Origin: Amblyornis subalaris
Taxonomy: Eukaryota; Chordata; Aves; Passeriformes; Ptilonorhynchidae
Direction: 5' to 3'
Length of the DNA stretch: 64,000 nt
NCBI GenBank assembly: GCA_018881555.1
Contig: JACAXG010000014.1
Span: 11,837,803 to 11,901,802 of the forward strand
Shown here: positions 49,601 to 63,840 of the stretch, one piece after another
How the letters are laid out: the number at the start of each line of letters is the position of its first letter
How positions within the stretch are numbered: position 1 is the first letter of the stretch
Translations under genes and position numbers: made by a program
Notes under the pieces: model-generated
Database searches by the model: none
Told to the model about the DNA's origin: nothing
The model's input: only the letters and a program-made list of their open reading frames with translations

Positions 49601-52600
49601 GGCAGCTTAGGGGTTATTAGCTGAGAATTCAGGTTCAGATGTGCCACGGGACAGAGGTCAGGGCATGGATACAACCCCTTGTCTCTCCTGCACATTCTTT
49701 TGAAAATCTTCAAGCATTCTAAACGTAGGACTCTCTGTCCTCTCACTACCCACTATTGCACAAAGAGGTATTTGCCCATCTTCCTCCAGTCCTTACAGAG
49801 TCTGTGCTGTCTCTAGGGCCAGAGATCCACACGGCAGCAGCCTCCTGGAGGTCTCATGAAAACAACAGCAGGCAGCTTCCATCCCATATCTCTGTGAGGG
49901 AGGAGAGTATTAATGCAGCAGGAATCAACAAGCCTGCTCGTTTCTTATCCCAAAGAGAAGACAAAGGTGGGGTTTGTTCAGCTGGGCAGAACAGCCAAGC
50001 CTNGCAAAGAAGGCAGGAAAAAAATTTGGATATTTCTGATTTTGGTTTGGACCAAGTACCTTGAAACAAGATGGGCGTAAGAGTCTTTTAAGAAGAGAAG
50101 TTAAAAATCTGATATGCGGAATTAAAAATTCTACACCTGTCCAGTAACACTGCTCCTCTGGAGACAAAGGGGACTGGGAGGAGGGGATAAAATGGAAAAA
50201 AATCCAGTGCTTCAATCTTTTATTACCCTACTTTTAGAACAGAACAGAGCCACTAAACCTTTCTGAGTTTTAGAGCAGAATGGAAATGGAAATAAACATT
50301 TTTTGGGTATATTTTAGAAAAAATATGGCACACTGACACTAAAAAGCAGAGCCGAAAGGCATCAGGGAAGTCTGGACATAGAACAACAAAATATGAAAGT
50401 GAAAGAAGGTCCCTATGTTCCACATATAGCAACTGGAGAAAAAGAACTGTGAAGGTAGGAAATTAATTCCTATTATTTGGTAGAAGTTCTGTGATAAATC
50501 AGTTTGCTAGTCAAATAACACAATCCTTTTTTTTAAGTTATTGATTTACAGTGTTTAATAGGAACATTTTCAGCCCTAGACTCTGAGCTGCATTTGGCAG
50601 TCATGGTGCTAATAATAAACTGTTAAAATATCTTGCACCTTCAGTTCACCAGCTCCCTTAAAATGTCTTGTGGCAGAAGCCAATGTGCTGTTTGACCAGG
50701 AAATCAGTTGTCTTGGAGACATCTTCACGTGCAACAGCAGCTCAGTCAGTCACTTTGAGTGACGCCACCCAGCAATCTGCACATTACCTTCAAACACAAA
50801 ATGAGGATATCAAAGCCACTGAAAGAGAAATCATCACCTGCAAGAAACATGCTGGTCTTCTCCCATGCACTGTTAGCTGAAGGGAGAGCTGTAGCAAGCT
50901 GAGAGTTTTGATCTCAAAATGCACTGCTACCTCTCTGCGTAATTAGGTCACTAAAAGGCTAATGCTGTTCCTGTTCATACAACCTTTTACAGGAACATCA
51001 GCTTCAGGTCAAGCCTGCAGGCACCACTTCTAAACCAGAAAGTTACCAAAAGATTAGACAAAGAGATAATCCGGAAGTGTGACCACTAGTTATAACTAAA
51101 CCTCACAGATTAGAAAAGGAGTTACAACTGCAAAGCCATTCTAAAGTACCAGGCATCAGTTTACAAAGAGTACAAAATAGTTATTTCCAAAGTAAACCAC
51201 TAACCCCACGTTATATGACCTGATTAAATAAGATGCTTATCTTCTAATCACCCTAATGGAATGCTAAAAAGGTGCTATTCTTGCAAAGAAAATGTGGAAC
51301 CAATCCTGCCCAGATTAAAGGTACAGACAGGGATGCATCAAACTCCCTCTCACTTCTCCTTGAAAATCCATCATATGCCAGACAGATTAGATTCATTCCA
51401 ATACATGTTTGGGACCCCAAACTACATGTTTGGGATTCACGATTATGAACAGTGCACAATGTCTTTAATTGTCCCCAAAACACCTCTTACATGGCAATAG
51501 GCTTCTGTTGAGCCTTCTCCTGCCCCAAAAGACAGATTGGTGGCCTACTAGGTGCTGGAGCTGGTACACCAAAGCCACCAAGCATCCTCAGTTCTCTTTA
51601 GCACATGGTGTGATGATCCAACATAGTCAAAACTGACAGATGCTTATTCCTCTCCTGAGCCTTCAGGTCTACTGGAGATGGTGCTCCTTGAAGGCCTCAT
51701 GCAAGCACAGAAAGATGGACTTAATGCAGCTACATCTTTGCTGACTCAATGGCTTCTGAAAACACAAATCTATTAACCGTGGGTCTGCATATTTGTGGCA
51801 CAAAACAAAGACAAGTCTCCTGCATAATTTTTTCCATGGTATCACATATGATTTGGGAGTAGTCTGATTCCTGTGCAAACAGGGGTACATGCAAATGCTT
51901 AAAACCTTCAGGAAGAAAGACACAGTCCCTCTATAGAACATTACTGCCAATAGCTCCAGTTAAAGGGAAAAAGAAGAGCCTTGTCCCAGCTGTAATGAAA
52001 GGATCCCCTGGGCAGCAAGAAGAGTAGTTTTGCTCACAGAAAATGTGCATCTCAGCTGAATTAGTTAATGTGTGTTGAACACACTGAAAATTGTGAAGTG
52101 GTATATAAATGCTAAGGATTGTTATTTATTATTGTCTTGGTGCACAACAGCGGAAACCAGTGCCATTTACAGACACGAATTAAGAACAACAGGAGGTCTA
52201 TCATGCTGTGGGGCTGGGGATTTTGTTCATTTGTCTCCCTCACTCCTGTCTCCCTTAGACAGAAATCTCTTCCATAGGACTCCTTCAGTCCTGGCCAAGC
52301 AGTGCTGGCCTTGGCCCAGTGAAGCCCGTCACCCTGGAACAGCTCTGGGAGGGGGTGAGACCTCCACCTGCAACCCCGGAATCAGCACTTCACAACAGCA
52401 CTCTACACTCCAAAGCACTGTAATCACTGCCCTCCAACAGCAAATATTCCCCACCTAATTACCTGTTTGGGGAAAAGTAAGACAGAAAATAGCATAAAAT
52501 CAAGGCACTTACACATTTTAAGGTAAAGACAGGGTTAGTTAAAAGAAGTTGAGAACTCAGTGACATACGCAGCACAACAGAGTTATTCATATATACAAGA

Positions 52601-53663
52601 CTGGTCTCAGCATAAGAGCAGACTTTTAACACTGATTTCTTTACCTGCATTGCTAAGAAGCAGCTTACATAAAAAGATGGTTCTAAATCTCCTGTATGTG
52701 GCTTGGGTGAAGGAGTGAGTTTGTCTAGTTTTTAAAGTAACTCATGAGTGTCCTAATTCAGAGCCAGAATTTAGGTTTAAGAAGATCAAAATAAGTTTTT
52801 TAACTTTGATTTTCCAGACTAACTTGTAACTTAACTCAGAAGCTCTGATAATCTGAAAAGAGTTTTGCTAAGTGCTTATATAGCACATAAGAATTTCTCC
52901 CCAAGACAAAATAACTGTGTGGACATAGCCATTCTTTGATGTTACAAGCCTGTGTCAAAGGGGTTATTTCCACTGTAACATTGTTGCCTCAACTGCATAC
53001 CTTGCACATTCGCAAAAAATCCACAGGATATTGAGAAAAAATGGGGGTTCAGGGTCAAACTTTTACAGACAACTTATTACATAAGCCAAGCCTCTGAGAG
53101 AGGCTCAATCAAACAGTAATGGCTCCTTTTTCTCAATAATGCACTTAGATGTGCATTACAGCTTGCACATTGGAAAAAAACACAGGCATTTAATTCAGCT
53201 TGTCAGAGACATGCTGCGCTGGCAGAGAGACTTGCATTCCTCTTATTTTCCTCAAGTTACTGATTGCTGAGCACATGGTTGCCCTACTGTCTACAAAATA
53301 CCGTCATTTCAGCAGCTCAAGCTTTAAGGGCCTTATATCAAGGGGCCAATATCAATACCTGATCTGCCATTCAGTACACTGTACGCAACCGTAAAAGACA
53401 AATTTCAGAGGCCCTGAAGTGTTGTTACAGTGACATTCCCTTCTCTATTTGCAGAGCTGCATTTTCTTTTTTTTTTTTTTAATATCATTAAACCGAAAGT
53501 TTATTTTAAACAGCAATTCACAGTCCATGCTGGAACAGAAAAAAGCTCTGCTGGTTGTATCACAAGGACTAACTACTGCAGAGTAGTTGCACAGCTATCC
53601 TACGTACAGACCTGCATCCATACCCAGGCTACAGAATCATATGGAAAGAACAGCAGTGGGTTT
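43627..53663. other. Intron segment: no recognised gene; one perfect CRE
   Basis: Unique intron. A perfect CRE lies at 46717-46724, a 21-bp-spaced pair of TACATGTTTGGGA units at 51402-51414 and 51423-51435, and a T14 run at 53467-53480. Nothing else is recognised. Confidence 0.4.
46717..46724. promoter_or_regulatory. Perfect CRE palindrome (TGACGTCA)
   Basis: A full CREB/ATF palindrome flanked by E-box CAGCTG (46701-46706) and a TTAATTGAT homeobox-like site (46733-46741). The cluster within 40 bp could be part of an intronic enhancer. About one such octamer is expected by chance in a window this size. Confidence 0.3.
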
Positions 53664-54750
53664 CACAGAATCAGAAAATACGCTGAGTTGGAAGGGACCA
53701 CAAGGATCATCAAGTCCAACTCCTGGCCCTGCGCAGGACAGCCCCAACAATCCCACCATGTGCCTGAGAGTGTTGTCCAAAGGCTTCTTGAGCTCTGTCA
53801 GGCTTGGAGCTCTGGCCACTGCCCTGGAGACCCTGTTCCAGTGCCCAGCCACCCTCTGGGTGAAAAATCTTTTTCTAACATCCAAACTAAATCTCCCCTG
53901 ACATAACTTCGGGCAATTCCATAGGGTCCTGTCACTGGTCACCACAGAGAAGAGATCAGTGCCTGCCTCTTCTCTTCCCCTCACAAGGAAGTTTTAGATC
54001 GCAGTGAGGTCTGACCTCAGTCTCCTCCAGTCTGAACTGTGACCTCAGCTGATCTCATATGGCTTCCCCTCAAGGCCCTTCACCATCTTCACTGCCCTCC
54101 TTTGGATGCTCTGTAATAGTTTATTATCTTTCTTATATCGTGGTGCCCAAAACTGCACACAATATTCAAGATGAGGCCACCTCAGTGCAGAGCAGAGCAG
54201 GACAATCCCCTGCCTTGACTAGCTGGCCTGATGGCAAGGTAACAGGGTGGGTTACCTTGTCATAAAAGGAAATCAGGTTCGACAAGCAGGACTTTCCTCT
54301 CTTGAAGCCATGCTGGCTGTGATCAATGACTGCATTGTCTTTCAGGTGTTTTTCAATAACTCCCAGAGTAATCTTCTCCATAACTTTACCAAGCACTGAA
54401 GTGAGACTGACTTTTTCTGGGGGGTTCTGGGGTCTTCCTTCCTGCCCTTCTTGAAAATTGGGAACGTTTGCCAGCTTCCAGACAGCTAGGACTTCTCTGG
54501 ATTCCCAAGACCACTCAAAAATCATTGAGAGAGGTTTCACAATGACATCAGCAGGTCTTTGAGAACCCTTGGCTGAATCCCATTAGGCCCCATAGATTTG
54601 TAAGGATCCAGCTGGAGCAGTAAATCCCACACAATTTCAGGGTTGACTGGGTGTTGACCATTCTCTCAGTCATGGTCCTCCAGCTCAGGGCACTGAGACC
54701 CCGTTGGTCCATCATTCTCCTTTCCAAGCTAGTTTAAAGCTCTGTCAAGG
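53664..54750 (-). mobile_element. CR1 LINE copy, internally deleted (catalytic RT core missing)
   Basis: The copy ends at 53664 with one ATTCTGTG tail unit. Its ORF2 C-terminal part (about 53690-54160, with EYCVQFWAP and DLFSVVTSDRT) is followed upstream by the N-terminal RT region (about 54260-54620, with KSMGPNGIQPRV, VSLTSVLGKVMEK and SQHGFKRGKSCL). The two parts are joined at about 54210-54250, so the middle of RT including the FADD motif is gone. Several frameshifts and stops are present, so the copy is dead. Orientation is the same as MB21D2. The left boundary is firm; the 5' limit at about 54750 is estimated. It appears to be a different copy from that at 36 kb, judging by its own deletion. 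Confidence 0.85.
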
Positions 54751-57700
54751 AGCACCTCTGAATCAACATAAGCATGCTTCGCTCTGACTGCTGGCAAAGA
54801 AAGAGGTGCATTTAGAAGGAGATGAGGGTATTTCCCCTCTGCTCACAGGACAACCCTTTTTTCATTTGAATGCAGTCAGTTAACTCCTTTGTTTGCTCTC
54901 AGCTCCAGATTTCTCAGTGCGCCAGACAATCCTGTACAATCACGTTCAAGAGTGGCAATGTACAAAAAAAGTTTACATGGATTGGTCACAAAGTGCCTAC
55001 AAGAGCTTGCAAGATCCTGCAAAACACCCTCTAGAACAGGTTCCTGTTGCACTGAGCTAGGGACAGAGATTAGAGTTATCAGCTTTGACACTCAGCAGGA
55101 ATGTGTCACAAAGGATTAAATCATTATATCATGAAGTGTCAGCAAATGCAGCTTTCCTGCTGTTCTACCACTAACTTATACATTAATAAGTGAGGCACAA
55201 AACAAACATGTAATATCTCCAAGCACGTGCCCGTGGATCGGACACAGCCAGAGCTATTAGCACAGGATTCATTTCCAAGAGGAGTCACTCAAAGCATCAC
55301 TAGCTCTTCAGACTATTAAAATGCAAAGCGTAGAAGTGCTGAAGGGAAATGCACAGAAGCTAATTGCAATGTTTGTCTTAGCATTTTTGATAGCTATTTA
55401 ATACCACTACTTCACAGCCTCAGCACCTGATTTTCTAAACCAGGTCAAATATGCACCACTGAATAAAAACATCCATCCCTGAGAGAGTTGTGGAGCAGTG
55501 CCAAAAGATCCCACAACAGGAACAGGAGAGTTAAGACATTTTAGAACAGAAAAAGCACATTGCCTAACAGGCTATGCAGTAAAGCAAGAACTGTCTCTGT
55601 TACTTCCAGATGCAACTGAAATTGTTTCCTAGCTGCTCAGTTCTGGACCAAATCATTTACGAACTCTCACTCCGTCAGTGGGTGGAAGAAATTCTGCATG
55701 GTCTGACAGCAAGACACAGTAAAGAAAATCTAGGCAGACCAATGACATCCCCCACATAAACCTCTACTTTTCTCCCGAATTATGACCTTAGAAATGTCAC
55801 TAGACAAAAAATTTAAAAAAAAAAAAAATCACTGCTGATGGCTATCCAAGCAGGATTCCTAGTTTTGGCCGTGTCTTGTATTTTTCCCTTGCTTTCTGTC
55901 CCAAACTGCAGCCTTCTACTGAGAGACATTGCCTGACTCTGCCAAATTGCATCAGTATGCACACTATGGACAGGATGCAGCCTTTAAACTAATTTATTCC
56001 AATTTTGCTTTGGGATCCCTTCTGTACAAAATAAGATTACTTGCTAGAATTGGGTCAGGTTGTAATCTCTCTTACAGAAGTTGAATTGTTCTTGATCTCA
56101 AAGCCACTAGATCAACACTGAATGACATGGCAACTATTTGCCTTCACTATTTAAATACTTTTTGTGGCAAGACTCTCAAAACCAGACTTCCCTTTACATC
56201 TTCAGTCTTGGAGGGTTGCATCATTAAACCATCCTATCATGAAGAATTGCAGCACCACAATGTTCCACTCTTCCAGTACCACCCCACCTTTCACAGACTG
56301 CTGAAGCACAGGAGACAAGGAAGGTTTCTCATAGTACCAAGGTCCTACTACATATTATTATATTCAGAAACCTGCACAGGTCTGTATAAATTTGGGGGCA
56401 GTTCAGAACAGAGGTCTAGGGTGTCCTCACTCTGACTCGGTGTTTCACCTACAGAATGATTTTCTTAGGTTGAAATAGATGCCACCCACCTCCTGTTCTA
56501 CCAGCTGAAGCCACCCAATGCTGTGAAAATGTCTGCCCACAGCCCTAAACACGAGTGGGTGGCAGTAGCTACCACTGCTGTGTCAAAGACATGGATATTA
56601 TGAACCTTAGAGCAACTAATCACCTCCACTCAATGGTATGCACATTGTACCTTTGACACCAGCATGCTTATAACAAAATGCATTAACAATCTTCTAATTA
56701 AATGCTTTAAATTAGGTTAAATCACACTGACAGTTGAAACACAGTGCATTAATAGGATGGTTGTAACTTTCTTAGCATCAAGTGTTTATTAAAAACTCGA
56801 AAGTCAAATATGCTGGGGAGCAGGGAATCTATCTTCTTCAAACTGAATGATTCCCTTACAACCAGTCACTGAAATAGTGCTTTGAAAGAACTGCAAAAAG
56901 TTTATCTAATGCAGAAGTATGCAGAAGTACATGATTCAGGGACCTGTCAGGTTGGCTGAAGTACTAAGGCATAGATTAATCCACTCAGTTCAGGACAATT
57001 GCTATTTACAGTAAAAGGGAATGCAACAGAATGGTAGAAATGAAAGCAAACAGTGGAGTTCTCGTAACGAAACACAGCAAAATCCATAGCAGCATCTGTC
57101 AATTGGAACATCAGCAGCTGCTGAAAGATTTATCTTGAATGTCTCATAAGCTGCCTTCCGGTTGCATTAGCAAAAAAAAAAAAAAAAGGCAACCCCCATA
57201 TTTTTATTAGTCAGACAGTAAGAGAGGTTCGTGCTAACAGAAGTCATAAACCTTTGCTGGATATAAAATCCATAGTTGAGATGGGGAACTTATGAAATAT
57301 GGTTGTAAGTTCCAATAAAGCTACAGTTCAGCTCCTGAACTCACATCACACTACGAGTCATCAGGACAAGACTTGGACAAATAACTTGAGACATGCACCC
57401 AGAGGTCATTTTTCAGCTCTCTCACCCTTGCTCCCACGCACGGTTACTGCTCTTTTTTCCCAATAAAGGACACTCTGTGAATACAGCCTCCAAAGCTGCC
57501 TTCTGCTTTAGCTCTCTGAATAGGTCCTCTGCTTTTCTGAGGGGAAAAAAACAGGGTAGATACTCCCCTTTGCTTCCCCAGAACTCCATCTACTCTACTG
57601 CTTGTTTCATATCCCAAAGATAGGCAAATTAAAGACAGTCTAAATGTAATATAGTATGGTGTACACATGAATGGACTGTCACTCAAGGAATTTTCTCCTT

Positions 57701-60700
57701 GTTCAGAGGATAGCCAGCCAAGCTACCAATGGGCAGAATTGATGGTTTTCTTTTAGGACATGGAACTTAAACCATCCTGGCTGTTGCTAAGGCAAAACCT
57801 GTCTCAGAAGGCATGTTATCCTACATAACACATTCAACTCTCAAGCCTCTCTTTTCACAAAAAATGAGCTACAGCTTTTGCTTCTCAAGTGAGTTTCATA
57901 CACCAGCACCACCCAGACTCAAGGTGACGGACTCAATGGTAGGTCATTTTTCTTAGACTCAGAGAGAGCCAAGAGGTCTATTCCAGAGCTGCCACCATAG
58001 GGTCTCACCCAGACACGCTTGGAGGTGCAATTTGCCATCTCGATCACTGTTCACACTGTCACGCTGAAGCAGCCCTTACAACTCAAGACCCCTTGACTGG
58101 AGGTGAAAGCTAATTTGGGCTTAACCACATCTCTTCCTGGCACTTTCTCACCTAACCGATCCTGCAGAGTATAAACAGGGTCTGACCTGGGCAGAAAAAG
58201 GTTCCAGGGGTGTGCCTGGGAAAACCATCTTTGCAGCAAAAGGACTAGGACATGCACCCAAAGGGGCACCTAAATGCAAAAGTGTACATGTAAAAGCCTG
58301 GCAAAAGGTGCAAAAGTTTCAGTTGTACAAGAGACAGACAAAGCAGGAACCTGGCATTTGTGAAATAAAAATTAAGACAGACAATCCCAACCGTCAAAAA
58401 AACCTGACCACCCTGGAAATTCTCTTTGAGAAGTCCAGGCAGGACTTTTACATCCTGAGTCTCCTCCAGACTGGACATTGCCTATGGGCTACTCTGGGTC
58501 TCTTGAGTACACACCCATCCCGTAGATTACCAAAGCTATAATAAAACATGTCCTTCAGCCTTCTTGAGCAATGTTGGAGGTATCTTTAATTTAGCTTCAC
58601 CTATAAAAGTGCCAGCTGCTAAAAAGAAAGTTGAACAACTGATTTCTGACTAGAATTGCCCCGAATATTTTAGCATTCATGCAAAGTCATGTGGAAAAAA
58701 AAGGGAAAAGTCAAAACCTCAACAACTCCTGTATCCTGGTTACCATCCTCCACTATAATTATAAAATTGCCCTTAAAACATAATTGCATAATTGGGCTTG
58801 GCAAGTATTCACCCAAATCTTTTACAAATATTTCCACAGACTGAAGGAACAGGCGGTGGGCAGTCTGACAAGCCTGCCATGAGAATTCGTGCCCTTAGGA
58901 CATGTTCCTAGCTATTACACTAAAGACTTTGCATCACAGACTAATGTTTCAAAACAGTAATTGAGCAAGTGAAGTATCAGCATCTTAAAACAGAGACAAA
59001 GATTTTCAAGCTATTTTCACTAATGACACATATATGGACCAGCAATCCCTTTGAACAAAGAAAGGGGAGACTACCAAATCTTTTTAACTAGTTGCATAGA
59101 CAGATTTCCCGGTGAGATGAAATTGGTTGATTTCTGGCAGGTGCAACCAAATAGAAGCTACCAATGCTTGCTAGGCTTAGTTTACCAGTTCAGTACACTG
59201 TCCCCTAATTAAAAAAAAAAAACACAAAAAAAAACCACCAAGAAACCCCTACAGTCTCAAATGCAAATATGGAAACACGTGGTCTGCAGGGAGAGGAGAC
59301 ATAAGCAAAGCCAGAAATGAAATCTGCAATACAGTAAGGTTGTTTTTAACAGCTGTGCATTATGCATTCAGCAGCACAGGGAATGCCAGCAGGGAGCCTT
59401 TATTAACATAGGCCTCAGAGTACAGTGTGCTCCTATCATGATTGGCCTCTCTTGAGAGAAGGCACACACACACAAAAGACTTAACCCTAGAGAGATCACT
59501 CCAATCCTGTTGCTATTTCATCAGCTCGATGCTACAACAGGAACCAGAGAATTTCAATGATGTGTCATAGACAAACAGGTAACACTTCCAACAATGCCTG
59601 AAATCTAATCTACAATAGATTTTATCAGCAAGTTATGGCAGGTAGGGAGAGGGAGAAAAAATGCCACACAAACCCACACAAGAGTCACACTGCTAGTGCT
59701 GTTCTGCTACACAGACCTCGGGTACAGGGGAGGACTGCAAAATTCTTCTCTTGTAGAAGCTGCTGATAAAAGCAAGCTATTGTCAGGACACCTGTGTTTT
59801 CAGCACAGCAATCTGCACCTCCACAGCACATATTTTAGGGGCCCATCAGTCCAAGAAACAGCTGGAAGCCTTGCTACAGATGCAGGGGCTCAGCAGGTTA
59901 GCTCACTCCATTTGGGAAGCTGGTACTGGCAGCAGAAATCATTTGCTGATGCCAGCTCTGCTTCCATTGTGAGACTTGCCTCTATCACAAACACTTGCTA
60001 GCACAACCAGGGCAGCACCAGGCAGACACCAGAGAATTAGGAAATGATCTCAGAATAGGCTCACCACCTCTCCTGTATCAGGTGCTGAGACAAGCTCTCT
60101 AGAGGTCTTGTCAACAGCTCTAAGCTGCAGCCGGCTGCAGATCCTCAAAGTATGGCCTGTCCTCATGGGCACTTCCCGCAGAAGTGAGATGTAACCACTG
60201 AAGTGACAAAAAGATACACTAGAGGCCTTAAAAAACCAAAAAAGGCCACTTTAGCACCAATTTAAAACCAGTCCTTTCCCTGATTTGATTTCTCATGAAG
60301 GAGAATGGCAAGAAATGTCCTCAGCATCCGTCTTCTGGCTCTACTGAGAAGTCTCATGGTAGGAAATAGAAACAAAACACTAACCTGAAGAGCCTGAAAA
60401 CTGCTCTAGATGACTGAACATGAATGTGCACCTGGAGAGGAGAAAATAGCTCTATATAGCTTGTACTTATTCATATCTCCTGGGTTCTTTCTCTTGTTAA
60501 TAAATAAAGTTCTAGAGTCAGTATTCCTAATAACATGAGCCGGTTTGAGAGAGCAATAGCGCTAGAAATGTCAGGGGGTTATTTAATATTCAATGTTCTA
60601 GTTCCCAAGATCATAATATATGGGTTTTTTAAGCCTACCACATCTGTGCATTACAGCTCTTTTTACATAGGTACTGAACAGAAAGAGACAGGTAGTGTTT

Positions 60701-63354
60701 ATTGAAGAAGCTTCCTGAAAGTACTTGTACTGCAAGAACAATACTCTCTAGGTCAGGTACCCCTAAAAGGTTTTTAATGTGACTGCTATGCACCTCTCAT
60801 CACAATGGCAGCAAGTGCTTTAAAAGAATCAAAACATCATTGACTGTGATATCATCATTTGATAAAAATACTCCTTTATCACTCCTTAAGCACAAAACCC
60901 CCCAAAACTGAGTCATCAAGAGAATAAGTAATTAGCTGCTTTCATCACTAGTAGGCAAAGACTTGGTCTCTCAGCCTCTCTCAGCCAGTCCTCTGCCCAG
61001 AACACAAGACTGTCTTTTTTCCACTCTTTTTCTTGGTTACTACAGCCTTCCCCTCCTCTGAAGCTCAGTTATACCTGAGTCAAAGAAACAAGTATTCATC
61101 AGGCACAGCTCAGTGTGAGTACAGGAAGGCACCAGCAAAAAAATATTTACCCAGCAAAGGCACCAAAATACACCTGTTGTTTTGGTGTAGGGTGTTGGCA
61201 AGACCAGAGGGTCTTGGTGACTGTGAATGTCCAGGAACTGCCCACATTCAGAAAATACTCTCTTCCCCCACCAGAGCGGTAAGTCATTTGCAGTCCTGTT
61301 CTAATGCTTGGGGCACAAGGTTTTGGACAAATGCACATTAAGTAGTGCCTCTCCCTAATTTTCTCACAGCCCAACTCTTTAGATCTCCCAGAGTTCAGCT
61401 GCTAATAGCCAGGGCAAGACAACTCAGACGAAAAATAGTTAATACAAATAGAAAGCAAAGTCTGACCTAGAGGGCAAGCCATGCAGAGTACAAACATCCG
61501 AGAATCTGCACAAGGTCTCCTCACCTATCATTCATCCACCAATTACACACCAATGTAATTAAATCAGGAAAGCTACGTTTAATTTTCCTATCATCACCCA
61601 ACAAGATAAGAGCAGTACGTATGGGAGGGATCAGGCACAGGGGAAAAAGCTATTTATTAATAAGTTGAATCCTTTTAGATTTAAGAGCCTCTCTGGCTAA
61701 GAAGGATCTGATCCACAAACACAACTTCTGGGTCTAATGCAGACAAATCAGACATCCCATCTCCATTTCTGTCCTGGGCTCAGTTCTCAAGTCTCTTCTT
61801 TTATTCAGAAATAAGGCTTACTGAAAATTATCAGCCACAACCTAGACAGAAATATAGCTTTTGCTTAAACCACAGGTTTAGCCTATACATTTAAAACTGA
61901 AGAATGCTTATCTCCCAGTCATTCTATTAACAAAGACAAGCACATTAATTTACATTATTTCTAAAATGCCTAAGGGTCCCTGTTTCATGAACAGCAGGAC
62001 ATTAGACTGCATTTGCAGAAATACGAGGCATACTCCAGTTCATTCTTCTGTCTTTCTTCTGTTGCCTTCTCCTGCATGAGGCAGGAAGAAATGCTGTGGT
62101 CCCTGTACCCTTCAAAGACTACTAATGCTTAAACAGGATCATATAAAGCTTTCTCTAATTGCTAGCCACACTGCTGCTATAGCTGTTTTCTCTCCACTCT
62201 TCTTTGCTCCATCCCATCCAGCCATGCTTTCTCAGCCAGTTACTTAAAGCCCTGATTAAAAAATATATCAGATCATAATAGTGGATGACTTCCACCAGAT
62301 TAGGTTTTCAATAACAAAAATCCTACAGGCTTTGATGCAATCATCACTTCACCACATCATTTTTTTTTGTTTAGGCTGGGAAGGGAAAAATATTTATAAC
62401 TGCAACTATAAATATACATACTACTGACTTTTCAACTTGTTGTCCTTGTTCTCAAGCTAAATTTAGTCTGCTATATCCTGTCCAGCCCTTGGTGAAAAAG
62501 CAATACACACATAAAATTGTGCAAATCCCATACAGCAGGCAATTATACTTATCCAGGTATCTTACAAGATAACCAGCTGGACAGGTATATTCTCATTACA
62601 GAGTGTAGGTATGTTCACGGCTATAGAGCAAGTCGTCTATTATAGTGACCATCCACAAATACAGAAAATAATTATTGCAATAGGAGAGCTCTGTGTTTCT
62701 GGATGAGAAAAGTGACGTAGGTTATTCAGAGTGTACATGCAGACCATACACTTGGTTTGTGTCAAATATGCTTTAACGGTGCATGTGCACCTCTGAGCTA
62801 CAAAGAACCATTCACTGGCCGCAGCAGCTGCTTACGCAAAAATGTTTGAGAGAATGTTTAAGATAATGATTCAAACTTGGATGACTGATTTCAAGGTCTA
62901 ATCTGCACGTTAAAGAGCATCCTTTTGTATCCTGAAGCCTCTTATTCGTGTGAGTGATTTCCTAGTCAATTCAAGGTAAATATTTATCAGAATCTGACTA
63001 CCTGGAGAATCAGAGCTGTTAGTCATTCTACTGTTACTCTTAAGAAGCCTTAGTCATGCCAGAGCCCGGGTGATTTCCGCAAGGGCCAACACGTTTCATC
63101 CTGGTTTAAGGATCCCTGCCCGCGATTCAAAGTTTCACGCAAATGAGGACTCCCCCGCCACAATCTGACTTGCTCCACTCGCAGCGAGTTTTGCAACCTA
63201 AGCAAGAAAGGCAGTTCAGAGGATGCTCCTGTACAAGCATCAGCCGGTACAATAACCAAAATAAGCGGTCCAGACAAAAAAAAATAAATCTGTGTTTCCT
63301 ACAGCCTTGATAGCTGGGGGAAAAACAATAAAGGGTCGGGCTCGCCTTGCCTGC
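54751..63354. other. Intron segment: no recognised gene or repeat
   Basis: Unique AT-rich intron up to the promoter CpG island. Short A runs are at 55815-55828 (A14), 57172-57187 (A16) and 59211-59222 (A12); none has flanking duplications or an attached gene fragment that would mark a processed pseudogene. Confidence 0.45.
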
Positions 63355-63840
63355 AGCTCTGCTGGCTCGTCGTGTTTCTCGGGCACCAGCAGCTCTGCGA
63401 CCCAGCCTCTCCTCTGTGCTTATAAATACATCGCCGCTAAAGGCTAGTTGGATAGGACAGGAAAAAATAGTTTCCTGGGACTGAGAGCCCCCCTGCGACC
63501 GGGAACCCCCCAGCCCGGAGCGCCCGCGGCGCGGGGAAAGGGTCCGCCGCTGCCGCACCGCCAGGAGCCCTGCCCGGGGGTCCCCGGCCGGCATCGCCTC
63601 CGCCCCCGCCCCGCACGGTCCCTGCCCTACCCAGCATGGAGAAGATGAAGTCCTTCGCCGTGTGGATCTCCAGGGCTCGCTGATCGTCGTACTCCCTCTG
63701 ATCGTGCTTGGTGAATTCCTGGATGAGTTTATTTAATTCCTCCACCCTGGCTCCCGATCGGAAATCCAGCTCCGGGAAGGGAGGCTTGCTGGTGGTGCCG
63801 GCGGACCCTGCCTTGCTGGCGAGAGGCGCCGCCATCTTCA
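63355..63840. promoter_or_regulatory. CpG island over MB21D2 exon 1 and the start of intron 1
   Basis: CpG dinucleotides become dense here, especially at 63480-63640 (for example the repeated CCGCCGC and CCCGCCCCGC segments), in contrast to the CpG-poor intron to the left. The island covers exon 1 and the first few hundred bases of the intron, and on the far side of the poly(A) tract it seems to resume at 63968-64000. This is the usual architecture of a vertebrate CpG-island promoter with a short first exon. The boundaries are estimates by eye. Confidence 0.75.

Larger units (their letters stand above)
4713..63630 (-). other. MB21D2: MB21D2 intron 1 (58,918 bp, phase 1, GT-AG)
   Basis: The donor GT is at 63630-63629 and the acceptor AG at 4714-4713 on the minus strand. 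The acceptor is preceded by a pyrimidine-rich stretch (about 4715-4737). Splicing joins G of exon 1 to GC of exon 2 to make Gly71 and restores the conserved reading frame, which supports both sites. If the intron were retained, translation would run on into GC-rich intron sequence and stop at about 63437, giving about 63 unrelated residues. The intron's own contents are listed separately. Confidence 0.93.

Noticed and set aside
57172..57187. A16 run (and others at 8915, 11844, 26449, 55815, 59211) as tails of processed pseudogenes
   Set aside because: No gene-like sequence precedes them on the relevant strand and no flanking target duplications are seen.
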